Positions 35,888 to 47,148 of a stretch of 64,000 nt of DNA are shown piece by piece. The translations under genes were made by a program, and so were the position numbers. A model generated the notes under the pieces. That model did not search any database and was not told the DNA's origin. It saw only the letters and a program-made list of their open reading frames with translations. Source of the stretch: Ectobius pallidus (taxonomy: Eukaryota; Arthropoda; Insecta; Blattodea; Ectobiidae); assembly GCA_964059195.1 (NCBI GenBank), contig CAXKWD010000004.1, forward strand, positions 117,941,938 to 118,005,937, written 5' to 3'. Numbering within the stretch: the first letter of the stretch is position 1; each line of letters starts with the position of its first letter.

Positions 35888-36113
35888 AGGGTAAAAAAGT
35901 TTCTACATTAAAGGCAATTAGTGACAGCTAAGTTCTAGTTCAGTGACAGGTTATGTTAGGTTAGGAACAGTTATGTTAGTTTAGGAGCAGTATTCTGAAT
36001 AGGGTAAAACAGTTTCTACATTAAGGCAAGTAGTGACAGCTAAATTCTATGTCAGTAACAGGTTATGTTAGGTTAGGAACAGCTATATTAGTTTAGGAGC
36101 GATATACTGAGTA
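35888..36113 (+). repeat. Tandem duplication, two units of about 113 bp
   Basis: Units start with GGGTAAAAAAGTTTCTACAT (35889) and GGGTAAAACAGTTTCTACAT (36002). Both include GTTATGTTAGGTTAGGAACA and end with a TACTGAGTAG-like string. A related single copy lies inverted at 20826-20930. Confidence 0.85.
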
Positions 36114-36546
36114 GCGCGGGGTTTATCATGTCTCACATTGAATCTTGTAGCGGGTCCGCACTTCGATGTTGGGCGCCTTGTATAAACCACTTGGTTTATA
36201 CTAAATTTATATTTTTGAAGTTGCTGCGATCCACTCCAGTTAGGCCTATCGGTCTTTGATCAGTTGACTCTATTCTCAGGACAGAGTGAAGATCAAATGA
36301 TATTAATTATTATTTGAAATAATATCCGCAGAATTCAGCTGTAGTAATTATTTATTGCAAATACTTAGAAATTGTCCACTAAGATGATCAGTTTACAATG
36401 TCTCGTACAAATAGTCCTTATCGTAAATTAATACCAGATAGATTTTGCTACGTGTTTATAATGGCTCGCTTAAAAAAATGGAATGTCAGATTCCAATTAA
36501 TTACTGTTGGACAATGAGTTCAAGTTTCCACTATTATTTTCTCGGT

Positions 36547-36730
36547 AAAATTGTTTAAGTTAAATCACGTATATGACGGGCAAAATTCTAAGTTCGATTA
36601 ATTGGCTGTGCGTAAAATTTCAAAGTTAAATTAATTTGTCGCGTTGAAATTTTCTAAGTTCGGTAAATTATACTGGAGAAAATTTATAAGTTCAATAAAT
36701 TATTCTCGCGAAAATTTCTAAGTGTAATAT
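36547..36730. repeat. Tandem array, about 5.5 units of 32-34 bp
   Basis: Units share AAAATTTCTAAGTTCGATTA with a variable GC-bearing end (for example GGCTGTGCG, TGTCGCGTTG, TTCTCGCG). Starts fall at about 36547, 36581, 36613, 36647, 36679 and 36711. The units are diverged, so the array is old. Confidence 0.75.
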
Positions 36731-36756
36731 ATTCTTGAATTCGCCACGTGGCTGAT

Positions 36757-36894
36757 GGTGATGTAGACGGCACGCCGCCACTAGACAGATGATGTACACG
36801 GTCCACTGCCGTGAGACAGAATGTTAATGTGCACGGCTCAATGCCGCGATACAGAATCTTGAAGTGCACGACCCAATGCCGCGGTACAGAATGT
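36757..36894. repeat. Tandem array, four units of about 35 bp
   Basis: Units share TGATGTACACGG, a CCACTGCCG-like block and ACAGAATGT (starts about 36757, 36790, 36825 and 36860). It is GC-richer than the surroundings and lies only about 30 bp after a different 33-bp array. Confidence 0.8.
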
Positions 36895-39800
36895 AAAATC
36901 CAACACACTTCAATAAATTTGCATCGACTGCGGAGAAATACAATTATGATCCCCTCCATTAATTGTCATTGGTGGATCCTGGTCACCTGACCTTAAAACT
37001 TACATTTAACTTCGCGATCTTCATTACCAAACGCGAATTATATTAAACTCCAAAACCTCCAACTTTCCCGATTTTACCCAAGGTGAGAGTCTTTTGTAAT
37101 ACCACTTTACTGATAAAATCTACTTCTTATTGTTCGCAGGCCATTATAACCGCAGAGCTATTAGAAGTCAAACCTAGGAACAAAAGACTGACTTCCAAAA
37201 TAGATCAGTGTACCAGCATTGTGTGAAGAGGGACACCGTAACAATACACAGTATATACCTGGGCTTGAGATTTCCAGCTTTCTTGCTGTGAGAGTTACCT
37301 GAGCATTGGGAAATCCCAGCTTGCCTGGCTTCTCCCAGTCACTGGCTGCTATTACTAATATGCAATAATTAATTAAAGTTTATTTATTTCTTAATGTAAC
37401 TATTCTTAATAAAATGAATGTTACTACTGTTTATTTTATGAGCTGAATCTTTTGATACTAAACACTAAGTATGTATTACCAGTTATTAGTTATATAAAAG
37501 TCAAATAAAATTATGAAGTTAAAAATTGTGTTAATTACTCTCATTAATCTAATGCCGGGCTGCTTGGTCCGCCTTAATCTCTTTTGCAACGATAAATTTT
37601 ACCCTTGCATAAGTCGTTCCTCGGAAGGAAACGGTCGCTATTGGCTGAGCATACCTCACTGTTTGCTGGCTACTCTATTCTGAAGGAGTTCCAAAAAATA
37701 TTTTTAGTAAATTTTTCTACCATTCACCTGGAGGGATAATAGATGGTTGAGGACGCGGAATATTGCTGTATACTTGTGACAAAGTGAAGTAGGCAAAACG
37801 TGACCTCTCTACACCATCGCAATAGACTGCAAAATCTCGAATGTGGCATTTAACAGACACTCATTATAATTGATTAAAGAAAAGCATTCCTATGGCACTT
37901 TGTTACATTAGTTTACCTGATTTTATTTATTTATACATAAAATAATAAAACATGTTAAACTACTCTGAATTTTTACTAATCCTAGTATTGAGCCCGAAAA
38001 TGCCATCATGTAATGATACATCCTATGCATACGTAAGAATTGCTTCAGTTTGCTTCTCTCAAACTGAAAGGTCATATTAACGAGTAGTTGTAATGAGTTG
38101 ATACTATCCTCTTACTAATATTCATCTCGCATGTTATGACCTTTTACTTTTAAAAATGAAATGTATTATGGGACTATACTGTCTTGTAGTCCTATAGCGA
38201 GATAGGTGCTGCTGTTAAAACCACGTGCATTAGTTTACATGCATTGGAATAGGAAAATGAATGGATAATAAGAGTTGCAATCTCTTAAATGTATGATTGC
38301 ATAAACTTTATTTTTTCTTTTACCCGTACGTTCTTGTATTGTCTTTCATGTCTATTTCTTTATTAGTCTAGTGGTAAGAACTTACTTTTAAAAAGTAATA
38401 CAGTACAAATGAAGTCAGTAATAGGCGCGTTTGAAGGTACTGGGGGAAAGCGCCAATTTGGGTTACCTGTCCCACAGAGCAAATTAAAATAGCCGGTGGG
38501 CTAAGGTATTCTAAGCAAATGTCCCAAGGTCCAATTTTTAGGGTGATATTTTTCTTTCAAGCGACATTTCTATACAGTTATTTCTGGCTATCCACAAGAG
38601 TGAGAGTTTTGGTCCAATGTATAGATAGCGTCAGCCGCTCTCCCGAAATGAAAATCGATACCTACTACAATCAACATGGCGGTCAATATGCATGGACTTG
38701 ACACTGGTAACATTTTCTACGGAACCTATTTCATAATTTCTAGAGCCCAACAACGTTTATGCCGGTTGTAATAATGGTTATAATAACGATTAATAAGTGA
38801 CCAATGATTGATACGTGACATTTTATACTTATTTGAACAATATTTAGTAGGATTTTTAAGTACCAGCACCTATGACTTCTAATTTTTAGTCTATGTTGAG
38901 CAAAATTGCCAATAGAGCTAAGCGTTTCTTACGCCAAAACATTTATGCTCACACCCTGTAGCGTAATGATTAAAACTCGAGATTTAGTTTTAGAAATGCA
39001 ATAAAATATACACACAGGTGTGGGTATACAACCAGAAGAGATTTAAACAGTGCACTCTTTTCTGCCAATGTCATTAATAATGTTATGATGGTTAAGATTT
39101 TCTAAAACTGCCTTTTCGATTACTATCAGCATAAAAAATTCAAATTTCTGCTAACGTTTCAATCTGTATCGCACAACTTTCACCAGTCTTGACTATTTTT
39201 GAGATTCTAAAAAAAATAAGAAATAAAAAATAAATAATAATAAATAAATAATTAAGTAAATAAAAAAAAACTGCCTTTAAACGTAAATCGGGCGAGAACC
39301 GGACATTTGCCCGAATGTGTGGGAAAATACCCGTATAGCCAATACCACCCTGACCTTACCCACGCTTACCATCTGCCAGCTCTTACAACGTCAAGGGCCA
39401 GCTACAGCTTGCCGCTTAGAGGCAATTTCGCCGGTCCGCAATCATGGGTCACTATTACGAACTTCAACGCTCAATAAAATTAAATCTCCTCTTAGGGCTA
39501 TTACTAATCAGGAAGACTTATATTTACCAATACTTATCCGTTCATGAACAAAGCTCAATGTTCTACACAATTGTTCACAAAACAGCACGATTACAAGTGA
39601 ACATGTACTCTTCCCTGCGATATCGTTCATGCTGACGAAGACATTCGAGAGGGTTATGTAATGTATTTATACAGCCACTATTGCAGCTGTAGTAAGAATC
39701 CGCTTACTAAACAAGATCAAATAATCCATAAAGATTAAATAGTAGGGTTATTTTCCTCAATTGATTTACAATCTCTCCCGCCTTTTCTTCGTTTAGCCTC

Positions 39801-40117
39801 TCTCGTTTATGCGGCCCACGTCCGACTTTTCGGAAGAGAGATTACCTTGGATCACATGTATACTTTTTCTCCCGAATGTTAGTCTCAGTGTAACTTAACC
39901 ATTTCATCTAACACATACTGTTATACTATTTTACAAAGAGGGAAAATGTATGATCTGGGAACGTTAAGTCACTAAGAACAAATGAGCAATTGAATAATTA
40001 ATTGTGTGGTTAAGTTAACAAATAGATAACTCACATGTTTTGTTTTATTATTACCTGTGGAAATATTAATGCAATCATGGCACGTCATCTCTCATTCAAC
40101 TACGAGTATATTATTTT
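36895..40117. other. AT-rich spacer
   Basis: The longest stretch in the window without any recognised element. A-rich simple sequence lies at about 39208-39270. The 76-codon frame at 39317-39547 is proline/leucine-rich but has no motif I recognise. Confidence 0.45.
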
Positions 40118-40126
40118 ATTGAATAA

Positions 40127-40394
40127 CTAGCGTGTGCCCGCGGCTTCGCTCGCGATAATTATTTCAAAAATTAAAAATTAAGAGCATAATAGTTAAATCA
40201 TTATATTTATTAACACCTAAATCACGTGAATTACATACCACGATTAGATAGCGTCGCCTGGTAAAAGCGACCTCAGATTCGAGGTCCTTGGCCCAGAAAC
40301 CCCCTTTATAGTGAGTTTCGTCCAAATCGAAGAACATTTGACCATATTTAGGCCTATATTGATTATCCCTCTTATAATAATAATAATAATAGTA

Positions 40395-40450
<56 letters not shown>

Positions 40451-40830
40451 CCTCTTCGGTGTAGGTTGAAAATTTAATATGTCTGCGTGCCTTGACATTA
40501 TAAACAAATGAATTGACCAGCGTGAGCTACAACATTCAAGCGATCGCGATGGTTTTATGTCTAAGGTATGACAAAAATAGTCAAAGCCTACTGTAATTGA
40601 TTTGACATTGAAATGTATTACTGAAAACTGATGCTTCGAAAACGCAAAAAATACACGTTTTCTGCCCGTTTTTCACTCATAACTCAAGAACGAAAGCAAA
40701 AATTAAAAATGTAATATGCCAGAAACCTTCCCGGGAATGTACTCAACAACTTCCCAAAGTTTCATGGCGATCGGATGAATGGTGTAGTAATGCATAAAGG
40801 ACAGACACACACATACATTCATTTTTATAT
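40127..40830 (+). mobile_element. Non-autonomous repeat of the CCCGCGGCTTCGC type with target duplication
   Basis: Begins TAGCGTGTGCCCGCGGCTTC then GCTCGCG, and ends with GGACAGACACACACATACAT and TCATTTTTATATAT. Elements starting with a CCCGCGGCTTCGC-like motif and ending in a GACAGAC...ATTCATTTTTATAT-like motif are very common in insect genomes (my recollection). It is flanked by the 9-bp direct repeat ATTGAATAA (40118-40126 and 40831-40839), which supports insertion. It contains an (AAT)n tract and no coding capacity. It is probably mobilised by another element; the class is not certain. Confidence 0.55.
40373..40450. repeat. (ATA)n microsatellite
   Basis: An almost uninterrupted AAT/ATA repeat inside the repeat at 40127. 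The poly-Ile frame on the minus strand is an artefact. Confidence 0.95.
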
Positions 40831-41223
40831 ATTGAATAATAATGGTAACGCAATGGTATTACTGCATGTAAAGTGACTGTACTAAATCATTCTTTTTCAT
40901 GGGTTCGTTTAAACAGAAATAAATCCCGTGTCGTATATATTTTTTTTTATTGGCAGCGATATGCTATACAACCACGATAGAAAAAAAGGATCTAAGGAAA
41001 GGATTTGATGGTAATGTTTTAAATGTTATTAAACGAAATCAAATTTACTTAATTGCTTAGTGACTTAGGTGAAATTCAGTACCTGAGATTTATATCTTAC
41101 TATCTCACCCGGGTTTTATATTTTGATTGTAATTCGAAATTTACTTAGGATGACTTTCAATATTTAAACTCTAGGTCCTTATATAGGTATCTAGAATTTG
41201 AAACCAGGAAGAACGAGTTATCA

Positions 41224-41691
41224 CTAGGGGACGGATTTCTATGACATGTCATATTTTTCTCCTTTGCATTATTTCAGGTTTCCGACTAATTTAAACCCGA
41301 TTCCAAGCATCCTGGTGAAAATGGAACGACTTTTATTGTGCATATAACTGCATAATTAGGAAATTTTCAACTATTGTAGCATATTTAGTATGAATATGCA
41401 TATTTAGGTCATATTTTTGGCATATTTGTATGCATATTAAATAAATTTTAAAGTTTAATATCATATTTTGTAAATTTTGCATTATAATAATACTTTTTGA
41501 GAATTTACAAATATTTTAAATAATTAACATTATATTTTAATAAAATGAATTGTAATGAAACTTTAAAAATATACACATCGTGCAAGTGGTAAAGTCATAT
41601 TTTAAATTTTATTGGTCATATTTTAATGTTTTTTAGGTCATAAATGCATGCATATATCCTATTTTTTAGGTCATAGAAATCCGCCCCCTAG
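41224..41691. mobile_element. MITE with CTAGGGG termini
   Basis: A 468-bp element with inverted ends CTAGGGGACGGATTTCTATG and CTAGGGGGCGGATTTCTATG. It is flanked by a 6-bp direct repeat TTATCA (41218-41223 and 41692-41697). The interior is AT-rich with repeated AGGTCATATTTT and TATGCATAT motifs and has no frame of note. The superfamily is undetermined. Confidence 0.75.
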
Positions 41692-42081
41692 TTATCACAA
41701 ACAATTCCCTCAGAAAACCATAGATATAGTTTTCTATCGTTCATAGAAAACTTAGAATTATTTTACAGCACACAGCTTCTATACATCGTGCCCAGTAAGG
41801 GTTGGAATAAAAAGAAACAAATTTCGATAAAGTAAAATGTTACTGCCTTTACGGGATATTTTATTACGCATTTTCATGTTCCTGTACAATCATTTCGGAG
41901 CACAAATAGAAAATCAGTATTAACTTACATTCACACTTTCCTCATGAAAAACCCGGGATATAATTTACTGCGCACATAGGACTAAACATGTTCCAACCTA
42001 ATTTGTATCTTTTTATATGCTTAGGGCTTACGATAAACATCCCTATTTCTCAACTAACACAAAGGCTATGTATAGTCGGCG

Positions 42082-42666
42082 CCGTCACGGTGGCTCATGC
42101 TTAGCGCGTGGGCCTGGCATGCTAGCGGTCCCGAGTTCAAATCTCGGGGCCGGCGGGCGTGTCATTTGTGGTGGACAAAGCCGTGGGGGTTTTTCTCGGA
42201 GATCCTCCCGTTTCCCCCTTCATTCATTCCACCAACACTCTCCACTTCAACTTCCTTTCCCCCCTCATTATCATCCCGTTCCCCTTTACTGGTTTTCGGG
42301 CCAGCTCCTGCTGCAGACTCTGCTGCGGGCCTCCCCCGTCCTGCCCCGTTGCTTGTGGTCAAGAGTTGCTGGTGGTGTCCCGTACCTTTGGGGCTCTCAG
42401 AGGGACCCTGGGTTAGTGGCGCACGTCATGGTGTGCCGCGCCTATGGGGCTCTTGTAGGAGGGACCCTGGGTACGGTGCACGTGGAGTGGTACCTGGTCT
42501 TAGCTGGATGTAGGGGAGCTCCGTGGGGGCTGGTGGTGGAGTCTGTTGACAGGGGGGCCTTAGGGCATGCACATCATTCGTTTCCTAGGGGGTGTACAAT
42601 GGGCCCGCCTATGAGGCCTACGTGCGCGAGCCCGTCAGGGCTCAGCCCCTGAGCCGATAAGATAAG
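42082..42666 (+). repeat. Long tRNA-derived SINE, family B, with target duplication
   Basis: A 585-bp GC-rich element flanked by a perfect 14-bp duplication ATGTATAGTCGGCG (42068-42081 and 42667-42680). The head has GGTGGCTCATGCTTAGCG (A-box region) and CCCGAGTTCAAATCTCGGG (B box in a perfect T-arm-like hairpin). The body shares TTTGTGGTGGACAAAG and TCCTCCCGTTTCCCCC with the copy at 11590. The tail is a short GATAA repeat. A 211-codon and a 138-codon frame run through it only because the sequence is GC-rich; neither has a domain. Confidence 0.85.
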
Positions 42667-42809
42667 ATGTATAGTCGGCGCGCGAATTTTAGACAGTGGG
42701 ATTGGTAAGTACTGTCCGCTTTAGAACCAGCCCTGAAGCAAAGTAAAGTATGTATGTCTCACTCTAGTGCATTACTCGTATCTTCAGACTGATACACTTG
42801 CGAGACGGA

Positions 42810-43465
42810 TATACCGTATTTTACGGACTATAACACGCTCCGGACCGTAAGACGCACCTTGATTTTAGGATGGCAGTTTAAAGGAAAAGAGATTTAATGT
42901 GATCCTAAATAAAAATTTAAAGAGAATAATATACTACATTCCATAAACAATTATAACCTTGTACAATGGAATCAGTGTAAATCACTTCCAACTTAAACCT
43001 GCGTTGTACGAAAATCTCTTCTGTACAGGCGGCATCGCTTAAATTTTAACAACTGAACTGATTTCTCATGAAAGACTGAAAATACTTTTACACCCCTACA
43101 ACCCTCAATTCAGCATACAGTAAGTGTAATGGGACTAGGCTGTTTAGGGGGTCATTTGCCTTTATTTAAACCAGCCGGTGGAGAAAAACTCCTTTCGTAT
43201 AAAAGAACTCAACATTCCCTTCTTTTCGCATTGTATATCTGGCTTCCAACTACCCTCATTTTACCATTTTGACAAATCCACCGATGTACAGTCTGTGCCA
43301 AAATTTGTAACTAATCGTTTACAACACCTTGTTTATAAATATAGTATTACCGGCAATATTTACCATGTTTTTTAGATGTACTTCGGACCATTAGATGCAC
43401 CCAACTTTCAAGACTCTGTTTTCGAGGTAAAAAAGTGCGTCTTATGGTCCGTAAAATACGGTATA
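42810..43465. mobile_element. MITE with TATACCGTATTTTACGGAC termini
   Basis: The two ends read TATACCGTATTTTACGGACT and, on the other strand, TATACCGTATTTTACGGACC. Next to the ends lie repeated GGACCGTAAGACGCACC-like strings. The interior is about 600 bp and AT-rich. TACCGTATTTT-type ends with a TAAGGCGCA-like subterminal repeat are known from several animal DNA transposon families; I cannot assign the superfamily. Confidence 0.75.
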
Positions 43466-44562
43466 CAGTACTTGTTTATTTAGGGTTGGTTCTAGACCGG
43501 ACAACACTTATCCACCCCACTGTCTGAAACATTTCCACGCAGACTATAGCGATGTACAACGTGTGAGTGGATATAATTTTTACTGACTTATGATATAGCA
43601 AACTCGCAACCCATCGTTGGCATAAACTTGGCAGTAAGTTTTGATTTTACATGAAGCTGAGACGTGAACAGAATACGCTCTCCCCGCAATCCGGCTCTTA
43701 CTCAATACGGCTCTTACTCTATAATCAAAACGTGAAGTGTGAAAATGATACTATCCATGCCCAGGGTAAAGAAAGTTATGTGAGTTAATCATATCAGATT
43801 TTTGTTTACGTGGAATTCATTTACTGTTGTCGATTTATGGGAAGGTATCTATCGATAGCCTCTCTAATTTGATCGATTACATTAAATCCAGTGTCGTACA
43901 AATTCCAAAGCCACCTGTGAACACTGCACAGAAAATGTAAATGCAGTGTGAATTGCATTTAGTGAGATCAGTGTAACATTTTCAGAAATTATAACATAAT
44001 TTTATGTTATTTTGAATCGTAAACATTTTTTAACAGATCTCTCTCCGTCTATGTAAAGTTTATTTTTTGGGCTGGGCAAAAAAAAAAAAAGGTACAATCC
44101 CGTTAAGGGTAAAGAAAAGGTGATATTACGTCATAGCGTTCTTTGAGGATATCACCACATGCCACTGTTCTTTTCACTTTCGAACAAATAATGAAAACTA
44201 CAAATAGCATAAATAACTATTTCAGCTTTGATAATTTGGTTCATACTCTAGACAGCGTTTGATAAAGCAAAAACGTAAGCCAACAAAATATTGTAGTTTT
44301 GCTCAAAACATTACTTACGAACTTCATTTCTCTCCATGCATTAAACGTGTGCAACTCCTTATCATAGCTAAGGATTTTCAATATTAGTTCGTTATATGTA
44401 TTTTCTGTAACTTCAAGAGAGAGATATATTTATTTAAAAATAGATCACGATTCAGCATTTTCAAAAAATGTTTCTGGCATGTTCAACTGTTTCCTACGTA
44501 ATTTGTTTCAAACAAATTGTTACCAACCAAAAGAGCCTGAATACCGCTACATACGAAATTAC

Positions 44563-44593
<31 letters not shown>

Positions 44594-44739
44594 TACTATT
44601 CTGGGCATAAGCGAACTGAAATTATTTCCCCTTTAAATTCCACGATTCAAAGTAACATATTTTCGCTCTCTAGCTAAGTTATAAAAATTGTCATTTTAGT
44701 TGGTTATTTAACGGCGGGGATGTACTGCAACTTAGGCCT
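43466..44739. other. AT-rich spacer
   Basis: No gene recognised. An (AAAT)n microsatellite lies at 44566-44592. Confidence 0.5.
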
Positions 44740-44925
44740 GTGACCATCGCCGGTGTGTCGAAATTTTGTCCCGCAGGAGTTCTTTTACATGCCAGTAAAT
44801 CTACTGAAATGGGCCTAACACTTTTATGGACACATAAATGCAATTGACTTGGGCCGAGATCGAACCCGCAACCTTGGGCAAAGAAAGCCAACACGATATT
44901 AACTGCGGCCCACTCAAGGCCGACA
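44740..44925 (-). repeat. tRNA-derived SINE, family C, copy 2
   Basis: On the minus strand: GCGGGTTCGATCTCGGCCCA (B box), a GCATTTATGTGTCCATAAAA block, a GGCATGTAAAAGAACTCCTG block and GGGACAAAATTTCG, matching the plus-strand copy at 19380. Just downstream (44966-45020) lies a short string with ACACAATACTTCCTCTA that also occurs inside the hAT-like element at about 57818. Confidence 0.65.
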
Positions 44926-45960
44926 TCATTTTATATTCAGGGGACCTAAAATATGAAATAATAATGAAAATTCGACTTTGAGTTTCAGAATCAAACACAA
45001 TACTTCCTCTACCTCTAATGCATATGCAGGTATGCTACGAGTAGAGAAAACAGAAAAGAGGGGAACAAATTCCTATAATCAATATATAGAACATGAAATA
45101 ATTAGGTAATTAATTCACCACTATGAAATTCTTTTTTAACATATATATCAAACTTTATGTTTCATTGTCTTTTAATAAGTTCCAGAATGATACTTCCTAA
45201 GATTACATGGTGGACGGGAAAATGTCTATCTGCCTGTACGCGCGATACGTTCTATCAGATTTTAATGCAACTTAGTATACACAGTTGTAATATCCATATG
45301 AAGAACCTTATTGATTTTGTACCAAATCGGTTCGCTGGTACCGTAGTAACGACCAATTAACGGGGAGAGCAAATTATCACTAGGCATATACTACAAAGCC
45401 GCGTGCCTAATTCACTCACTGACGTAATTGTTTGCCCACATTCAGAAGAGCCAGAATCTAGAAATTTGGCATACTTAAAGTTCATATCCTGCAACAGACC
45501 TAAATATTCCAAAAATTGATATTTTAATTCTTTTACCCCCAAAAATATTCAAAATGACGGATGTAACTTTCAGGTCCGTGTGAACCTTCTTTGGAGTATT
45601 ATAGTAGCTAAACGGTAAGAAGAATAAAAAAGCTTGTTGCACGAGCAGTTACGGATTTTGAGAGATCTACAAATTTGGTCCTATGACTTTTTATCCTAAC
45701 TCCGCCGGTTAGGCCTATATCTTATAGAGAGTTAGATTTTTTTTATTTTCAGTAAATTCTGTATATTTGAGAATATTATTGGAGAAAGCTTACATATCTA
45801 TCTGTATATTTTCCTGACAATATTTAATTTTTGACACAGGCCTATAGGCAAGCTAGAATAGTTCAATTCGAGAGGAATATTTGCACATCAAAATTGCCAG
45901 AAGCGTGCAATATTTGTTGTTTCTAGCTGCCCTAAAAGTATGGAAAACTGACTGGATCTA
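44926..45960. other. AT-rich spacer
   Basis: No gene recognised. It ends at the T-run that is the poly-A tail of the minus-strand L1/Tx1-like element. Confidence 0.5.
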
Positions 45961-46080
45961 CTTTTTTTTTTTATTATTTTTTTTTTAACTCCCATTTCAT
46001 TTTTTAACATGAATTCTTGTTTAACCAATTACAAAATTCCTTCATTGCTACATCATCAATTTACACATATACAAGAATGC

Positions 46081-46650
46081 TTAAACATAGATATGATATG
46101 GCAGCACAGCATCATACGAGGAAGAGATCATTAGGAAGTGTTTTGCCTGCTTCATGAACAAATTGTAATCCTCCAGGAAATATTCCTCGTAGTGAATGAG
46201 ATAATGAACAGTATCCCCAAGCAGCAATATGAGAGCCATATCTTTAGATTTAGATGCGAGGAGAAAGTCAGGCTTCCATAATATATCAGGAGAAAACCAA
46301 TAATAGTCTATCGTGAAACATTCAGGTCCTTGACATAAGCACTCAGTGTCTGCCAAATGGGGCGAGACCTAAAACATTGACCCAGACGGTGAGCGATATT
46401 ATTTACAGCCCCACAATAGACACAGTGTGGATCATCGACCAAATGTATGCGATATTGCCGAGATCTCGTAACAATCAAGTCATGCACAACCAAAAACTAG
46501 GAAGATCTAATTGGGGCCTGTAGAATGGGATGTGAAATATTGCGCCATAATTGAGCAAAATGAGTTCCAGATGGAATCACAGTATATACACGCATGGCTG
46601 CTGGTACGACAGACCATCATACAAATCAGTTTTGGAGGGGGAGCCATATA
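46081..46650 (-). pseudogene. ORF2 C-terminal part of the L1/Tx1-like element
   Basis: Minus-strand frames give VVHDLIVTRSRQYRIHLVDD followed by a zinc-binding-like CVYCGAVNNIAHRLGQC (C-x2-C-x7-H-x4-C), the usual cysteine-rich motif at the end of L1/Tx1 ORF2. A second frame continues through SPDILWKPDFLLASKSKDMA and LLGDTVHYLIHY to a stop at 46081. One frameshift separates them near 46340 and another lies upstream. Upstream it is cut off from the RT by the 498-bp DNA transposon at 46651. Confidence 0.75.
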
Positions 46651-47148
46651 CAGGGTGTTTCACGAAGTTTTACCGCCACTTTCTGAGTGCATTCTTGAGG
46701 ATATTTGGAACAAAAAATGTAAATACAAAAATGTGATCTAACTTGTACTTACGTTGTTATTAACGTTTGAAGTTTCAAAATTCGTGACAAAATAGCAATA
46801 AATTCGGCAATAAATCGGCACAAAAATTGAAAGTAACAAACAAAATGGGTTTAATTCACAAACTTAACATACATTTCACCCTTTACCTCAGTTTGCCATC
46901 AGATTTTCAAAGATGCCTCCCTCTACGTCCAAGCACTTTGACGCACGCGTTCCGCAATTTACCAGGACTGTTCTTTATTATTGTTGCACGTCCGATATGT
47001 TGAGCTCTGTTCACACGGAGACGTTCATAAATATCTACATTACTCCGTAATTATTTGAGATAGTTAAAACTTTTATTAGGAAAAGTTGTTCCAAATAACG
47101 TCAGGAACATGCTCTGTTACTGGCGGTAAAAATTCGTGAAACACCCTG
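46651..47148 (-). mobile_element. Mariner-like non-autonomous transposon, 498 bp
   Basis: Inverted ends start CAGGGTGTTTCACGAAGTTT (left) and CAGGGTGTTTCACGAATTTT (right, other strand) and match for about 28 bp up to TACCGCCA. Both ends abut TATA, consistent with a TA target duplication. It sits inside ORF2 of the L1/Tx1-like element and is therefore younger than it. It keeps the last part of a transposase gene (next entry). Confidence 0.85.
46907..47039 (-). pseudogene. Transposase C-terminal fragment in the mariner-like element
   Basis: The minus strand reads VDIYERLRVNRAQHIGRAT, then GKLRNACVKVLGRRGRHL to a stop at 46907. A RL..C/V....G.H(F/L)E-like end is usual in transposases of some arthropod mariner-related families. 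Only about 44 codons remain, so this is an internal-deletion derivative. The assignment rests on its position in the element and a loose motif. Confidence 0.45.

Noticed and set aside
36547..36894. CRISPR array
   Set aside because: Tandem units abut without unique spacers, and the window is eukaryotic.
39317..39547. 76-codon frame
   Set aside because: No motif and no supporting context; overlapping frame of similar length.
40244..40507. Poly-isoleucine frame on the minus strand
   Set aside because: Translation of the (ATA)n microsatellite.
42017..42652. 211-codon open frame, with overlapping 138- and 85-codon frames
   Set aside because: It lies within the GC-rich SINE at 42082-42666. Open only because of composition; no domain and several competing frames.
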